This document shows, one piece after another, positions 26,301-38,121 of a stretch of DNA of 64,000 bases. Origin of the DNA: Mycobacterium intracellulare ATCC 13950 (lineage in GTDB: Bacteria > Actinomycetota > Actinomycetes > Mycobacteriales > Mycobacteriaceae). The notes beneath the pieces are model-generated. The model searched no databases and had not been told where the DNA came from. It was given only the letters and a program-made list of their open reading frames with translations. Every line of letters starts with the position of its first letter. Positions within the stretch are counted from its first letter, which is position 1. Location: assembly GCF_000277125.1 (NCBI RefSeq), contig NC_016946.1, positions 1,798,001 through 1,862,000 on the forward strand. The letters run 5' to 3'. The translations under genes and the position numbers were made by a program.

Positions 26301-28355
26301 ATGACCGTCGCTCCGCCGGCCGGCACGGCCACGACCGCGGCCTCGTCCCAGCGCCGCGCGCTGGTGTGGCCGGCGCTGGCCGGCGTCGCGGCCCTGGCGG
26401 GCTGCACGGCCGCCGGGATCGGGACGCTCTCGCTGGCAAGCGCGCTGACCGCGACGGGCCTGCCCGACCCGGGCCCGGTGACCACGCTGGGGTTGCCGTT
26501 CGTTCGTGCGGCGGGGGAGATCGCCGCGGTCCTCGCGGTCGGGTCGTTCCTGTTCGCCGCCTTCCTGGTGCCGCCGCAACGCAGCGGCGTCCTCGACGCC
26601 GACGGCTACCGCGCGCTGCGGTTGGGGACGGTGGCGTCGGGGGTGTGGGCGGTGTGTGCGGCCCTACTGGTCCCACTGACCATCTCCGACGTGTCCGGTC
26701 GCGCGGTCGTCGACATCGGCCCGGCGCGCATCTGGTCGTTGGCGGGTCTGATCGCCACCGCCTCGGCCTGGCGCTGGACCGCGATCCTGGCCGCCGTGAT
26801 CACGGTGGCGAGCCTGTCGGTGCTGCGCTGGTCGTGGACGCCGGTGTTGCTCGCCGCGTCGGTGCTGACGCTGATCCCGCTCGGCCTGACCGGTCATTCG
26901 TCGGCCGGCGGCTCGCACGACCTGGCCACCAACGGCCTGCTGATCCACCTGGTCGCCGCCAGCCTGTGGGCCGGTGGCCTGCTCGCCTTGCTCGCCCACG
27001 CCCTGCGTGGCGGCGCCCACACCGGCCTGGCGGCGCGGCGCTTCTCGTCGATCGCGCTGTGGTGTTGGGTGGCGATGGCGTTGAGCGGACTGGTCAACGC
27101 CCTGGTGCGGGTCCAGCCCGGCGATTTGCTCACCACCGGTTATGGGCGCCTGGTGGTCGCCAAGTTCGTCGCGCTATGCCTGTTGGGTGGCGTCGGCTGG
27201 CGCCAGCGGCGCGTGAGTGTGGCTGCGCTGCAGGCGGATCCGAGCCCGTCGCGGGCGCGCGCCGCGCTGGCCAGGCTGGCGCTGATCGAGGCCGCGCTCT
27301 TCGGCCTCACGTTCGGCATCGCCGTCGGGCTGAGCCGCACCGCGCCGCCGCCCCCGCTGCCGTCGGTCCCCGAAGCCGAGATCGGTTACGACTTCGACGG
27401 GCCACCGACCGTGGCACGCATTCTCTTCGACTGGCGCTTCGATCTGATCTTCGGCACCGCGGCCATCGTCCTCGCCGCGCTCTATGTGGCAGGCCTGGTG
27501 CGGCTGCGCCGGCGCGGCGACAGGTGGCCGCCGGGCCGGACCGTGTCCTGGCTGCTCGGCTGCCTGGCGTTGCTGTTCGTGACGTCCTCGGGAATCGGGC
27601 GCTACATGCCGGCGATGTTCAGCATGCACATGGTGGTCCACATGTGCCTGTCGATGCTGGTGCCGATCCTGTTGGCGCTGGGCGCTCCGGTCACCCTGGC
27701 GTTGCGGGCGCTGCCCGCGGCGGGGCGCGACGATCCGCCGGGCATGCGGGAGTGGCTGCTGGCCGGGCTGCACAGTCGCTTCTCGCGATTCCTCACCAAC
27801 CCCGTGGTGGCCACGGTGCTGTTCGTCGCCGGGTTCTACGGGCTGTACCTGTCCAACCTCTTCGACATCACCGCGAGCAGTCACGCCGGGCACCTGGCGA
27901 TGAACCTGCACTTCCTGCTGAGCGGCTACCTGTTCTATTGGGTGGTGATCGGGGTGGACCCGACACCGCGACCGATCCCGCCGCTGGCCAAGGTGGCGGT
28001 GGTGTTCGCGTCGCTACCGCTGCACGCGTTCTTCGGGGTGGTGTTGATGGGCACCAAGAAGGTGCTCGGCGCCGACTACTACCGCTCGCTGGGTCTGAGC
28101 TGGCACACCGACCTGCTGGGTGACCAGCGGCTGGGCGGCGGCATCGCCTGGTCGGCGGGGGAATTTCCGCTGGTGATCGTGATGCTGGCGCTGCTGGTGC
28201 AGTGGGCGCGCAGCGACCGTCGCACCGCCAAACGATTGGACCGGGCCGCCGACCGCGACGATGACGCCGAGCTGGCGGCCTACAACGCGATGCTGAGCCG
28301 GCTGGCGCAGCGCGAGGGGTCGGGACCGGCGCGCGAGGAGTCCGCCACCGACTAG
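26301..28355 (+). CDS. Membrane protein with CopD and CtaG (cytochrome oxidase assembly) domains
   Basis: The 684-residue protein has many hydrophobic helices. The first half resembles the CopD copper-resistance membrane domain (LLIHLVAASLWAGGLLALLAHALRGG, LVVAKFVALCLLGGVGWRQR). The second half resembles the caa3-type CtaG family (RYMPAMFSMHMVVHMCLSMLVPILLALGAP, then HAGHLAMNLHFLLSGYLFYWVVIGVDP). His/Met-rich membrane segments suggest copper handling for oxidase assembly or tolerance. It resembles the M. tuberculosis Rv0102 type, which lies elsewhere in that genome. ATG 26301 is 28 bp after plsB2. Its stop overlaps the stop of the convergent YoeB-like gene (CTAG). Confidence 0.8.
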   Translation: MTVAPPAGTATTAASSQRRALVWPALAGVAALAGCTAAGIGTLSLASALTATGLPDPGPVTTLGLPFVRAAGEIAAVLAVGSFLFAAFLVPPQRSGVLDADGYRALRLGTVASGVWAVCAALLVPLTISDVSGRAVVDIGPARIWSLAGLIATASAWRWTAILAAVITVASLSVLRWSWTPVLLAASVLTLIPLGLTGHSSAGGSHDLATNGLLIHLVAASLWAGGLLALLAHALRGGAHTGLAARRFSSIALWCWVAMALSGLVNALVRVQPGDLLTTGYGRLVVAKFVALCLLGGVGWRQRRVSVAALQADPSPSRARAALARLALIEAALFGLTFGIAVGLSRTAPPPPLPSVPEAEIGYDFDGPPTVARILFDWRFDLIFGTAAIVLAALYVAGLVRLRRRGDRWPPGRTVSWLLGCLALLFVTSSGIGRYMPAMFSMHMVVHMCLSMLVPILLALGAPVTLALRALPAAGRDDPPGMREWLLAGLHSRFSRFLTNPVVATVLFVAGFYGLYLSNLFDITASSHAGHLAMNLHFLLSGYLFYWVVIGVDPTPRPIPPLAKVAVVFASLPLHAFFGVVLMGTKKVLGADYYRSLGLSWHTDLLGDQRLGGGIAWSAGEFPLVIVMLALLVQWARSDRRTAKRLDRAADRDDDAELAAYNAMLSRLAQREGSGPAREESATD

Positions 28356-28612
28356 GTGTGGTGATACCGGACCTGGAGGGTCTGCAGGTCATCGCCGACG
28401 ACCCGATAGACGAGCCGGTGTTCGTGGGTAATTCGCCGAGACCAGGCGCCGACGAGCCCGTATTTCAGCGGCTCAGGCTTGCCGATGCCCGCCTGCGGCG
28501 ACCGGCAAGCCTCCGCGATGAGCCTGTTGATCCGCTTGGGCACGGCCCGGTCGGCCGTCTGCCAGTGCAGGTAGTCGTCCCACGCCTTCCAATCATCGGC
28601 GGATATCAGCAT
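28352..28612 (-). CDS. YoeB/Txe-family mRNA interferase toxin, apparently without antitoxin
   Basis: The 86-residue protein is clearly YoeB-like: WDDYLHWQTADRAVPKRINRLI, GKPEPLKYGL and WSRRITHEHRLVYRV match the family. YoeB toxins cleave mRNA in the ribosomal A site. By alignment to E. coli YoeB the catalytic Glu (Glu47), Arg (Arg66) and His (His84) are present, but the terminal catalytic Tyr is replaced by His85, followed by Thr. A YefM antitoxin gene, normally directly upstream, is absent; only a 32-codon frame overlaps the start. The gene is convergent with, and overlaps by four bases, the CopD-CtaG gene. It may be a decaying or repurposed toxin. Confidence 0.82.
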   Translation of the reverse strand: MLISADDWKAWDDYLHWQTADRAVPKRINRLIAEACRSPQAGIGKPEPLKYGLVGAWSRRITHEHRLVYRVVGDDLQTLQVRYHHT

Positions 28613-28704
28613 CGATCCACAGTCACGGTTTCGTCCACAGGGCGGGTGGCCGGCGCCCGTTGTCCCGTCGAGCCGTCGGTGCCGCCGCGCTTACTGGCAG
28701 CCAT
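28606..28704 (-). CDS. Possible 32-codon frame overlapping the yoeB start
   Basis: The frame starts MAASKRGGTDGSTG and ends DRC, with its TGA four bases inside the yoeB ATG. The arrangement is that of a translationally coupled antitoxin or leader, but the peptide is far shorter than YefM (about 80-90 residues) and lacks its recognisable sequence. It lies wholly in the promoter region of the divergent ssb gene. It could be an antitoxin remnant or chance. Confidence 0.25.
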   Translation of the reverse strand: MAASKRGGTDGSTGQRAPATRPVDETVTVDRC

Positions 28705-28735
28705 AGCCACAAAAGCAATCGAAAGGGATCAACCC

Positions 28736-29206
28736 ATGTTTGAAACACCGCTCACCGTCGTCGGCCACATCGTCAACAACCCGGAGCGACGGCAGGTCGG
28801 CACCCAGGAGGTCATGAAGTTCCGCGTGGCCAGCAATTCGCGCCGGCGCACCGCCGAGGGCGGCTGGGAGCCCGGCAACTCGCTGTTCATCAACGTCAAT
28901 TGCTGGGGCAGGTTGGTCACCGGGGTGGGGGCCGCGCTGGGCAAGGGCGCACCGGTGATCGTGGTGGGCCACGTCTACACCAGCGAGTACGAGGACCGCG
29001 ACGGCAACCGCCGCTCGTCACTGGAGATGCGGGCGACCTCCGTCGGGCCGGACGTGTCGCGCGCGATCGTCCGGATCGAGAAGCCCGGATACACCGGTCC
29101 GACCACCGCGGATGCCACCGCGGCGAGCGGACCGGCGGACGCCGACGGCGACACCACCGAGGCCGACGACGGCGCGGGCGGTGACGGACTGCCTCTCTCG
29201 GCTTAG
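28736..29206 (+). CDS. ssbB: Second single-stranded DNA-binding protein (SsbB-like)
   Basis: The 156-residue protein has an N-terminal OB-fold of the SSB family (MFETPLTVVGHIVNNPERR, FRVASNSRRRTAEGGWEPGNSLFINVNCWGRL, GAPVIVVGHVYTSEYEDRDGNRRSSLEMRATSVGPD), then a 50-residue acidic, Ala/Thr-rich disordered tail. It corresponds to Rv2478c, the mycobacterial SSB paralogue implicated in stress-time recombination and repair; the essential SSB is encoded elsewhere. The tail ends GLPLSA, lacking the DDDIPF-type tip that recruits partners. ATG 28736 follows GAAAGGGA. It is divergent from the YoeB-like gene and 77 bp upstream of ettA. Confidence 0.87.
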   Translation: MFETPLTVVGHIVNNPERRQVGTQEVMKFRVASNSRRRTAEGGWEPGNSLFINVNCWGRLVTGVGAALGKGAPVIVVGHVYTSEYEDRDGNRRSSLEMRATSVGPDVSRAIVRIEKPGYTGPTTADATAASGPADADGDTTEADDGAGGDGLPLSA

Positions 29207-29283
29207 CCGTCGCCCGGCGGTGCCTAGGATGGTCCGCGGGGATCCCCCCGATACCCGCAAGACCAGAAAGGCACAACTGCGGC

Positions 29284-30960
<1,677 letters not shown>

Positions 30961-31038
30961 TGTCGGCTCTGCCCCCCGCCGCGCGGGAACGGGGCGTTTG
31001 AGCGCAGTGACAACCGTCGCCAGTTGGGAGCAGTCGGC

Positions 31039-34000
31039 ATGACGATCGATCCCGGAGCCAAACAGGACCTCGAGCCATGGACGACGTTCACCCAGCAGCA
31101 GGACATTCCCCAGTGGATCTCCAAAGCCTATGTGGAGAGCTATCGCGGTCCGCATAGCGACCAGTCCGGCGGCGCGGAGACCAGGCCCATCGACCTGACG
31201 GTCCCGGCGGCGATCGTCACCCCGGCCATGCTGAGCGCGCACTACCGGCTCGGCCAGCACCGCCCCGACGGCGAAAGCCGCGTCGCCGTCTACCCCGCGG
31301 AGGACCCCGCCGGGTTCGGGCCGGCGCTGCAGGTCGTCACCGACCACGGCGGCATGCTGATGGATTCGGTCACCGTGCTGCTGCATCGGCTCGGCGTTCC
31401 CTATACGGCGATCATGACGCCGGTGTTCGACGTGCACCGCAATCCCGCCGGCGATCTGCTCAGCGTCGAAGCGAAGCCCGAGGGGGCATCGCAATACGCC
31501 GGCGAGGCGTGGATCCACGTGCAGCTCCTGCCTTCCGTCGACAGCAAGGGGCTCACCGAGGTCGAGCGGCTGCTGCCCCGGGTTCTCGCCGACGTGCAAC
31601 AGGTCGCCAGCGACGCGTCGGGCCTGATCGCCGCGCTGAATGACCTCGCCGCCCAGGTCGAAGCCAACGCGCAGGACCGCTTCTCGGCGCCGGACCGCGA
31701 CGACGTCGCGGCCCTGCTGCGCTGGCTGGGCAACGGGAATTTCCTGCTGCTCGGCTATCAACGCTGCCACGTGCACGACGGCCGCGTCTCGGGTGACGGG
31801 ACGCCCGGGCTCGGCGTGCTGCGCACCCGCACCGGCTCGCGCCCCCGGCTGACCGACGACGACCGGCTGCTGGTCCTGGCGCAATCCGTGGTGGGCAGCT
31901 ACCTGCGCTACGGCGCCTACCCGTACGCCATCGCCGTTCGCGAATACGCCGACGGCGGCGTGCTCGAGCACCGCTTCGTCGGGCTGTTCACGGTTGCCGC
32001 CATGAACGCCGACGTCCTGGAGATCCCCACGATCTCGCGCCGGGTCCGCGAGGCGCTGGCGATGGCCGACAGCGACCCGATCCACCCCGGCCAGCTTTTG
32101 CTCGACGTCATCCAAACCGTTCCGCGCTCGGAACTGTTCACGCTCAGCGCCGAACGGTTGTTGGCGATGGCCAAAGCGGTGGTGGATCTGGGTCCGCAGC
32201 GAAATGCGTTGTTGTTCCTGCGCGCCGACAGCCTCCAGTACTTCGTTTCCTGCCTGGTGTATCTGCCCCGCGACCGCTACACCACGGCGGTGCGGCTGCA
32301 GATCGAAGACATCCTGGTACACGAATTCGGCGGCACCCGCCTGGAATTCACCGCGCGGGTCAGCGAATCACCGTGGGCGCTCATGCATTTCATGGTGCGC
32401 CTGCCTTCCGATGACCCCGGCGCCACGCCGGTCGACGTCTCCGAGGACAACCGGATCCGCATCCAGGGCATGCTGAGCGAAGCGGCGCGCACCTGGACCG
32501 ACCGGCTGATCGCCGCCGCCGCCGAAGGCTCCGTCGGGCACGCCGACGCGGAGTACTACGCGGACGCCTTTCCCGAGGTCTACAAGCAGGCCGTCACACC
32601 GGCCGATGCCATCGATCACATCGCGATCATCAAAGAGCTGCACGACAATTCGGTCAAGCTGGTGTTCCTCGAAGGCGAGGACGGATCCGCCCAGCTGACC
32701 TGGTTCCTGGGCGGGCGCACCGCCTCGCTGAGCCAGCTGCTGCCGATGCTACAGAGCATGGGCGTGGTGGTGCTCGAGGAGCGGCCGTTCACGGTCACCC
32801 GCTCCGACGGGCTGCCGGTGTGGATCTATCAGTTCAAGATATCCCCGCACCCGACCATCGAGTCGGCGTCGACGCAAGCCGAGCGCGACGAGATGGCCGA
32901 GCGATTCGCCGACGCCGTCACCGCGATCTGGCAGGGACGCCTCGAGATCGACCGCTTCAACGAGCTGGTGATGCGCGCGGGGCTGCGCTGGCAACAGGTC
33001 GTGCTCTTGCGCGCCTACGCAAAGTACTTGCGGCAGGCTAGCTTTCCCTACAGCCAGTCCTACATCGAATCGGTGCTCAACGAGCACCCGTCGACCGCGC
33101 GGTCCCTGGTCGCGCTGTTCGAGGCGCTGTTCGACCCGAACCCGAGTTCCTCGACCGGCCGTGACGCGCAGGCGGCCGCCGCCGCGGTCGCCGCCGACAT
33201 CGACGCCCTGGTGGGTCTGGACACCGACCGCATCCTGCGCGCCTTCGCGTCGCTGGTGCAGGCGACGCTGCGCACCAATTACTTTGTGACACGCAAGGGT
33301 TCGGCCCGGGCCCGCAACGTGCTGGCGATCAAACTGGACGCTCAGCTGGTCGACGAGCTGCCGTTGCCGCGCCCCAAGTACGAGATCTTCGTCTATTCGC
33401 CGCGGGTCGAAGGCGTGCACCTGCGGTTCGGCCCGGTGGCCCGCGGCGGCCTGCGCTGGTCGGACCGTCGCGATGACTTCCGCACCGAAATCCTGGGTCT
33501 GGTCAAAGCGCAAGCGGTCAAGAACGCGGTCATCGTGCCCGTCGGGGCCAAGGGCGGATTCGTCGTCAAGCGGCCACCGTTGCCCACCGGCGACGCCGCG
33601 GCCGACCGGGACGCCACCCGCGCCGAGGGCGTCGCCTGCTATCAGCTGTTCATCTCCGGCCTGCTCGACGTCACCGACAACGTCGACCACGCGACCGGAA
33701 AGGTCAACCCGTTAACGGAAGTCATCCGTCGCGACGGTGACGACGCCTACCTGGTGGTGGCGGCGGACAAAGGCACCGCCACGTTCTCCGACATCGCCAA
33801 CGACGTCGCCAAGTCCTACGGCTTCTGGCTGGGCGACGCGTTCGCGTCCGGCGGCTCGGTCGGCTACGACCACAAGGCCATGGGCATCACCGCCAAGGGC
33901 GCGTGGGAGGCCGTCAAGCGACACTTCCGGGAGATGGACGTCGACACCCAGACCGAGGACTTCACCGTGGTCGGCATCGGCGACATGAGCGGTGACGTCT

Positions 34001-35880
34001 TCGGCAACGGCATGCTGCTGAGCAAGCACATCCGCCTACTCGCCGCCTTCGACCACCGGCACATCTTCCTCGACCCCGACCCCGACGCCGCGGCCTCGTG
34101 GGAGGAACGCCGGCGGATGTTCGAGCTGCCGCGCTCCAGCTGGGACGACTACGACACGTCGCTGATCAGCGAGGGCGGCGGGGTGTACAGCCGGGAGCAC
34201 AAGTCCATTCCGGTCAGCCCCCAGGTCCGCGACGTGTTGGGCATCGGCGGTGACGTCACCGAGATGACCCCGCCCAACCTGATCAAGGCCATCCTGCAGG
34301 CGCCGGTGGACCTGTTGTTCAACGGGGGGATCGGCACCTACATCAAGGCCGAGTCCGAATCCGACTCCGACGTCGGTGACCGCGCCAACGATCCGGTGCG
34401 GGTCAACGGTTCTCAGGTTCGCGCCAAGGTGGTCGGCGAGGGCGGCAACCTCGGGGTGACCGCCTTGGGCCGCGTCGAGTTCGACCTGGCCGGCGGCCGG
34501 ATCAACACCGACGCGATGGACAACTCGGCCGGCGTGGACTGCTCCGACCACGAGGTCAACATCAAGATTCTGATCGACTCCCTGGTCACCGCCGGCAAGG
34601 TCAAGCCGGAGGAACGCAAGCCGCTGCTGGAGTCGATGACCGACGAGGTCGCCCAACTGGTGCTCACCGACAACGAGGACCAGAACGACCTGATCGGCAC
34701 CAGCCGCGCGAACGCGGCCAGCCTGCTTCCGGTGCACGCCAGGCTGATCCAGTACCTGGTCGACGAGCGCGGCATCAACCGGGAACTCGAAGCGCTGCCG
34801 TCGGAAAAGGAGATTCAGCGGCGGTCCGAGGCCGGCATCGGGCTCACCTCACCGGAGATGTGCACCCTGATGGCGCACGTGAAGCTGGGGCTCAAAGAGG
34901 AGATGCTCGAAACCGAACTGACCGAACAGGACGTGTTCGCGTCCCGGTTGCCCCTGTACTTTCCGAAACCGTTGCGGGAACGGTTCACCGGCGAGATCCG
35001 CACCCACCAGCTGCGCCGCGAGATCGTCACCACCATGCTGATCAACGACCTCGTGGACGCCGCCGGCATCAGCTACGCCTTCCGGATCACCGAAGACGTC
35101 GGGGTCGGGTCGGTCGACGCGGTGCGCACCTACGTCGCCACCGACGCCATCTTCGGCGTGAGCGAGATCTGGCGCCGCATCCGCGCGGAGAATCTGCCGG
35201 TCGCCCTGTCGGATCGGCTCACCCTGGACACCCGACGCCTGATCGACCGCGCCGGACGCTGGCTGCTCAACTACCGCCCACAGCCATTGGCGGTCGGCGC
35301 CGAGATCAACCGGTTCGCCGCCAAAGTGAAGGCGCTGACGCCGCGGATGTCGGAATGGCTGCGCGGTGACGACAAGGCGATCGTGGAAAAGGAAGCCGCG
35401 GAATTCGCCTCCCAGGGCGCGCCCAAAGACCTGGCCTACACGGTGGCCGCCGGGCTCTACCACTTCAGCCTGCTCGACATCATCGACATCGGCGACATCA
35501 ACGACATCGACGCCGCCGAGGTGGCCGACACCTATTTCGCCCTGATGGACCGGCTCGGCACCGACGGCCTGCTGACGGCGGTCTCCGAGCTGCCCCGCAG
35601 GGACCGCTGGCACTCGTTGGCGCGCTTGGCAATCCGTGACGACATCTACGCCTCGCTGCGGTCGCTGTGCTTCGATGTGCTCGCCGTGGGGGAGCCCGAC
35701 GAAAGCGGTGAAGAGAAGATCGCCGAGTGGGAGCACCTGTCCGCGTCCAGGGTCGAGCGGGCCCGACGGACGCTCCTTGAGATCCAGGAAAACGGGGACA
35801 AGGATCTCGCGACGCTGTCCGTCGCCGCGCGACAAATCCGTCGCATGACCCGCACGAGCGGAAGAGGTTCATCGAGTTGA
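31039..35880 (+). CDS. gdh: Large NAD-specific glutamate dehydrogenase (L_180 class)
   Basis: The 1613-residue enzyme interconverts glutamate and 2-oxoglutarate with NAD; in mycobacteria it works in the catabolic direction. The N-terminal half holds ACT-like regulatory domains. The catalytic part includes [43 protein letters not shown] and [19 protein letters not shown], followed by the nucleotide-binding [46 protein letters not shown]. In M. tuberculosis this enzyme is controlled by the FHA protein GarA. ATG 31039 fits the family N-terminus ([14 protein letters not shown]); the frame opens 15 bases earlier at a TTG. It overlaps the thioesterase gene by four bases. Long open frames opposite it are GC-rich shadows. 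Confidence 0.95.
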   Translation: MTIDPGAKQDLEPWTTFTQQQDIPQWISKAYVESYRGPHSDQSGGAETRPIDLTVPAAIVTPAMLSAHYRLGQHRPDGESRVAVYPAEDPAGFGPALQVVTDHGGMLMDSVTVLLHRLGVPYTAIMTPVFDVHRNPAGDLLSVEAKPEGASQYAGEAWIHVQLLPSVDSKGLTEVERLLPRVLADVQQVASDASGLIAALNDLAAQVEANAQDRFSAPDRDDVAALLRWLGNGNFLLLGYQRCHVHDGRVSGDGTPGLGVLRTRTGSRPRLTDDDRLLVLAQSVVGSYLRYGAYPYAIAVREYADGGVLEHRFVGLFTVAAMNADVLEIPTISRRVREALAMADSDPIHPGQLLLDVIQTVPRSELFTLSAERLLAMAKAVVDLGPQRNALLFLRADSLQYFVSCLVYLPRDRYTTAVRLQIEDILVHEFGGTRLEFTARVSESPWALMHFMVRLPSDDPGATPVDVSEDNRIRIQGMLSEAARTWTDRLIAAAAEGSVGHADAEYYADAFPEVYKQAVTPADAIDHIAIIKELHDNSVKLVFLEGEDGSAQLTWFLGGRTASLSQLLPMLQSMGVVVLEERPFTVTRSDGLPVWIYQFKISPHPTIESASTQAERDEMAERFADAVTAIWQGRLEIDRFNELVMRAGLRWQQVVLLRAYAKYLRQASFPYSQSYIESVLNEHPSTARSLVALFEALFDPNPSSSTGRDAQAAAAAVAADIDALVGLDTDRILRAFASLVQATLRTNYFVTRKGSARARNVLAIKLDAQLVDELPLPRPKYEIFVYSPRVEGVHLRFGPVARGGLRWSDRRDDFRTEILGLVKAQAVKNAVIVPVGAKGGFVVKRPPLPTGDAAADRDATRAEGVACYQLFISGLLDVTDNVDHATGKVNPLTEVIRRDGDDAYLVVAADKGTATFSDIANDVAKSYGFWLGDAFASGGSVGYDHKAMGITAKGAWEAVKRHFREMDVDTQTEDFTVVGIGDMSGDVFGNGMLLSKHIRLLAAFDHRHIFLDPDPDAAASWEERRRMFELPRSSWDDYDTSLISEGGGVYSREHKSIPVSPQVRDVLGIGGDVTEMTPPNLIKAILQAPVDLLFNGGIGTYIKAESESDSDVGDRANDPVRVNGSQVRAKVVGEGGNLGVTALGRVEFDLAGGRINTDAMDNSAGVDCSDHEVNIKILIDSLVTAGKVKPEERKPLLESMTDEVAQLVLTDNEDQNDLIGTSRANAASLLPVHARLIQYLVDERGINRELEALPSEKEIQRRSEAGIGLTSPEMCTLMAHVKLGLKEEMLETELTEQDVFASRLPLYFPKPLRERFTGEIRTHQLRREIVTTMLINDLVDAAGISYAFRITEDVGVGSVDAVRTYVATDAIFGVSEIWRRIRAENLPVALSDRLTLDTRRLIDRAGRWLLNYRPQPLAVGAEINRFAAKVKALTPRMSEWLRGDDKAIVEKEAAEFASQGAPKDLAYTVAAGLYHFSLLDIIDIGDINDIDAAEVADTYFALMDRLGTDGLLTAVSELPRRDRWHSLARLAIRDDIYASLRSLCFDVLAVGEPDESGEEKIAEWEHLSASRVERARRTLLEIQENGDKDLATLSVAARQIRRMTRTSGRGSSS

Positions 35881-36290
35881 GCATCGGCTTCGTCGCGCCC
35901 GTGCTGGTGCGCTGGTCGGACATCGACATGTACCAGCACATCAACCACGCCACCATGGTCACCATCCTCGAAGAGGCGCGGGTGCAGTTCCTGCGCGAGG
36001 CGTTCGAGGTCGACATCTTGACGATCGGGTTGCTCATCGCCGAGGTCAAGGTCACCTACAAGGGTCAGCTTCGGCTGGCCGATTCTCCGCTGCAGGTGAC
36101 GATGTGGACCAAGCGGTTGCGGGCGGTCGACTTCACGCTGGGCTACGAAGTGCGTTCGGTCAACGCGGATCCGGACTCGAAGCCCGCCGTCATCGCCGAG
36201 TCGCAACTGGCCGCCGTCCACATCGAGGAGGAGCGGCTGGTGCGGCTCTCGCCGCAGCATCGGGAGTATCTGCAGCGGTGGATCAGGTAG
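35877..36290 (+). CDS. Hot-dog acyl-CoA thioesterase (Rv2475c-like)
   Basis: The 137-residue protein is a 4-hydroxybenzoyl-CoA thioesterase-like hot-dog enzyme: [31 protein letters not shown] contains the conserved Asp and the helix-start HINHA. The start is a TTG overlapping the gdh stop (TTGA), chosen because AAGAGG lies about nine bases upstream, no other start precedes the conserved DMYQHINHA block, and the family begins at the same place. It is translationally coupled to gdh and overlaps the next gene by 13 bases. The acyl-CoA substrate is unknown. Confidence 0.83.
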   Translation: MSIGFVAPVLVRWSDIDMYQHINHATMVTILEEARVQFLREAFEVDILTIGLLIAEVKVTYKGQLRLADSPLQVTMWTKRLRAVDFTLGYEVRSVNADPDSKPAVIAESQLAAVHIEEERLVRLSPQHREYLQRWIR

Positions 36291-36949
36291 CCGACCGCGG
36301 CCTGTGGTTGGGCGCGCAATTTCGGGCCGAGCACCGCCGGGATCTCGCCGCGTTCCTCGAGCGCGCGCTGCGACTCGACGATGCGGCGATCATTCGCTTG
36401 CGGACCCGATCCGAAGGGCTCCTGACCGCGTGGGTCGCAACGGGTTTCGACGTGCTGGCCAGCAGGGTGGTGCCGGGCGAGGTCCGGCCCTCGGACCTGT
36501 CGGTGGGTGCGGACGCGCTGGCGCGCGGCCTGGCCGCGATGGACGACTCGGGCTACGTCGATCCCGGATTCGCGATGGACTCGGCGTGGCGGGGCGCCCT
36601 GCCCCCGGAATCCGGATTCACCCACATCGAGGATATCCCGGCCAGGGTGGTGCTCGGTCTGGCCCAAAGCGGCGCGCGACTTGCCAAGGAGCACAGCAGC
36701 TCTCACGGCCCGCCGGTGTCGCTGCTCGACCAGGAGGTCATCCAGGTGAGTGCCGCCGACGTCCACGTGGGGCTGCCGATGCGCTGCGTGTTCGCGCTGA
36801 CCGCGATGGGTTTCCTGCCGCAGTCACCCGATGCCGTCGACGCCCAGGAATTGATCCGGGTCCGCATCACGCCGACGTGGCTGCGCCTGGACGCCCGGTT
36901 CGGTTCGGTGTATCGCCGCCGCGGCGACCCGGCGCTGCTGCTGGGCTGA
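36278..36949 (+). CDS. Conserved hypothetical protein (Rv2474c-like)
   Basis: I know this only as a conserved mycobacterial protein of about 220 residues; no characterised domain is recognised. It starts [20 protein letters not shown] and is acidic and Ala-rich with mixed helices; it has VVLGLAQSGARLAKEHSSSHGPPVSLLDQEVIQVS and ends RFGSVYRRRGDPALLLG. There is no signal peptide or membrane helix. The GTG start at 36278 lies inside the end of the thioesterase gene, giving a 13-base overlap and co-translation with gdh and the thioesterase. The conserved linkage to gdh is the only hint of role. Confidence 0.78.
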   Translation: MDQVADRGLWLGAQFRAEHRRDLAAFLERALRLDDAAIIRLRTRSEGLLTAWVATGFDVLASRVVPGEVRPSDLSVGADALARGLAAMDDSGYVDPGFAMDSAWRGALPPESGFTHIEDIPARVVLGLAQSGARLAKEHSSSHGPPVSLLDQEVIQVSAADVHVGLPMRCVFALTAMGFLPQSPDAVDAQELIRVRITPTWLRLDARFGSVYRRRGDPALLLG

Positions 36950-37017
36950 CGCCCCGGTTTGGCGAACGAAATCAGGCTGAGTTTAAACGCGGCGTCGGCG
37001 GTCCAGCGGCGCGGAGA

Positions 37018-38055
37018 TCAGGGGCCGTAACTCAGCCACAGCGGCAGCACGGCATCCAGGTAGTCCATGAATTTCTTGAGCCCCACCCGGAATTGCCCGT
37101 ACCCGTAGCGGTCCTGCGCGTACTGCGGAAACGCGATCCCCACCCCGAACAGGCCGGGAGCAAGGATTCCGTTGGTGCGGTTGTAGTCCAGTTGCCCAAA
37201 CTGCGGTGTCTCGGGCAATCGCCGGCGTTCGAAGCCGACGGTGTAGACCACCCGGTCACACCGGGCCAGCTGCCCGGAGAACTCCGGCGCCGATACCAGG
37301 CATCGCTCCAATCGGTCCGGCAGCACCCCGTCGATGTTTTCCCGCGCCCACACCGCCGCCTGGCCCTTCAGCCCGGTGTCATCGAACAGGATCCAATCCT
37401 CAAAGTACACAGCATATTTCAGTGGGCTTCGGTAAAAGTTGATCACCCGCTCGACGGGATGGCGCAGCAGATTCGGCAGCACGATCATGGACGAGTGCGA
37501 CGAGCCGAACACGCCGACCGTCGCACCCCGCAGCGGCTCACGCGCGAGCTTCTCGGGATCGAGGGCGACCTCCACCGGAATCGCGTCGAGCTCCGGGTAA
37601 TGAAGCTTCTTGGCGACCGCCCCGACGGCCAGGATCACGTTGCTGGCCACGATGTCGTCCCGTTCGGTCTCGATGCGCCATCGCCGGTTTTCCAGGTACA
37701 GCGCGGTCGCGGTCGTCGTGAAGGTGGCGACCTGCTCACGAAGCTGCCCCGTGATCCACACCAGCGGCTCGGCGACCAGGCCCAGCGCGCACGTCTCCTG
37801 GGGGTCGATCTCGCGCAGCGGCAGGGGCGGCGCTTCGTCGAACCGAAATGACTTGGAGCCGTTGAAGTATTCGAGGAACAGACCCACGTGCGTGTTGCTC
37901 GACACCGACCGCCACTTTTGCCCGATGTCGCCGCCGGCGAAGGCGGGATCGATCCACGCGATCCTTTCGGCCGCGACGCCGTGATCCAGCAGCCTCCCCA
38001 CCGCGGCGACGCCCGCCGGCCCGGCCCCGATCACTGCCCACGCGTAGGAAGTCAT
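37018..38055 (-). CDS. FAD-dependent pyridine nucleotide oxidoreductase-like protein
   Basis: The 345-residue protein has an N-terminal FAD-binding Rossmann motif (MTSYAWAVIGAGPAGVAAVG) and a second nucleotide-binding segment GATVGVFGSSHSSMIVLPNL near residue 170-190, resembling flavin monooxygenase or lysine/ornithine N-hydroxylase folds. The first glycine pattern is GxGxxG; in the second the glycines are partly replaced (GSSHSS), so NAD(P)H binding may be altered. ATG 38055 is preceded by CTATAT at seven bases, which would give a leaderless mRNA; a second ATG at 38064 is possible. It lies 66 bp downstream of aglA on the same strand. I do not recall an M. tuberculosis counterpart at this site. 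Substrate unknown. Confidence 0.75.
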   Translation of the reverse strand: MTSYAWAVIGAGPAGVAAVGRLLDHGVAAERIAWIDPAFAGGDIGQKWRSVSSNTHVGLFLEYFNGSKSFRFDEAPPLPLREIDPQETCALGLVAEPLVWITGQLREQVATFTTTATALYLENRRWRIETERDDIVASNVILAVGAVAKKLHYPELDAIPVEVALDPEKLAREPLRGATVGVFGSSHSSMIVLPNLLRHPVERVINFYRSPLKYAVYFEDWILFDDTGLKGQAAVWARENIDGVLPDRLERCLVSAPEFSGQLARCDRVVYTVGFERRRLPETPQFGQLDYNRTNGILAPGLFGVGIAFPQYAQDRYGYGQFRVGLKKFMDYLDAVLPLWLSYGP

Positions 38056-38121
38056 GCACCACATATAGAGCAGTGCGCGGCGAAACGCCCACCGGGACTC
38101 GGGCCGTCAGGCCCGAACCGG

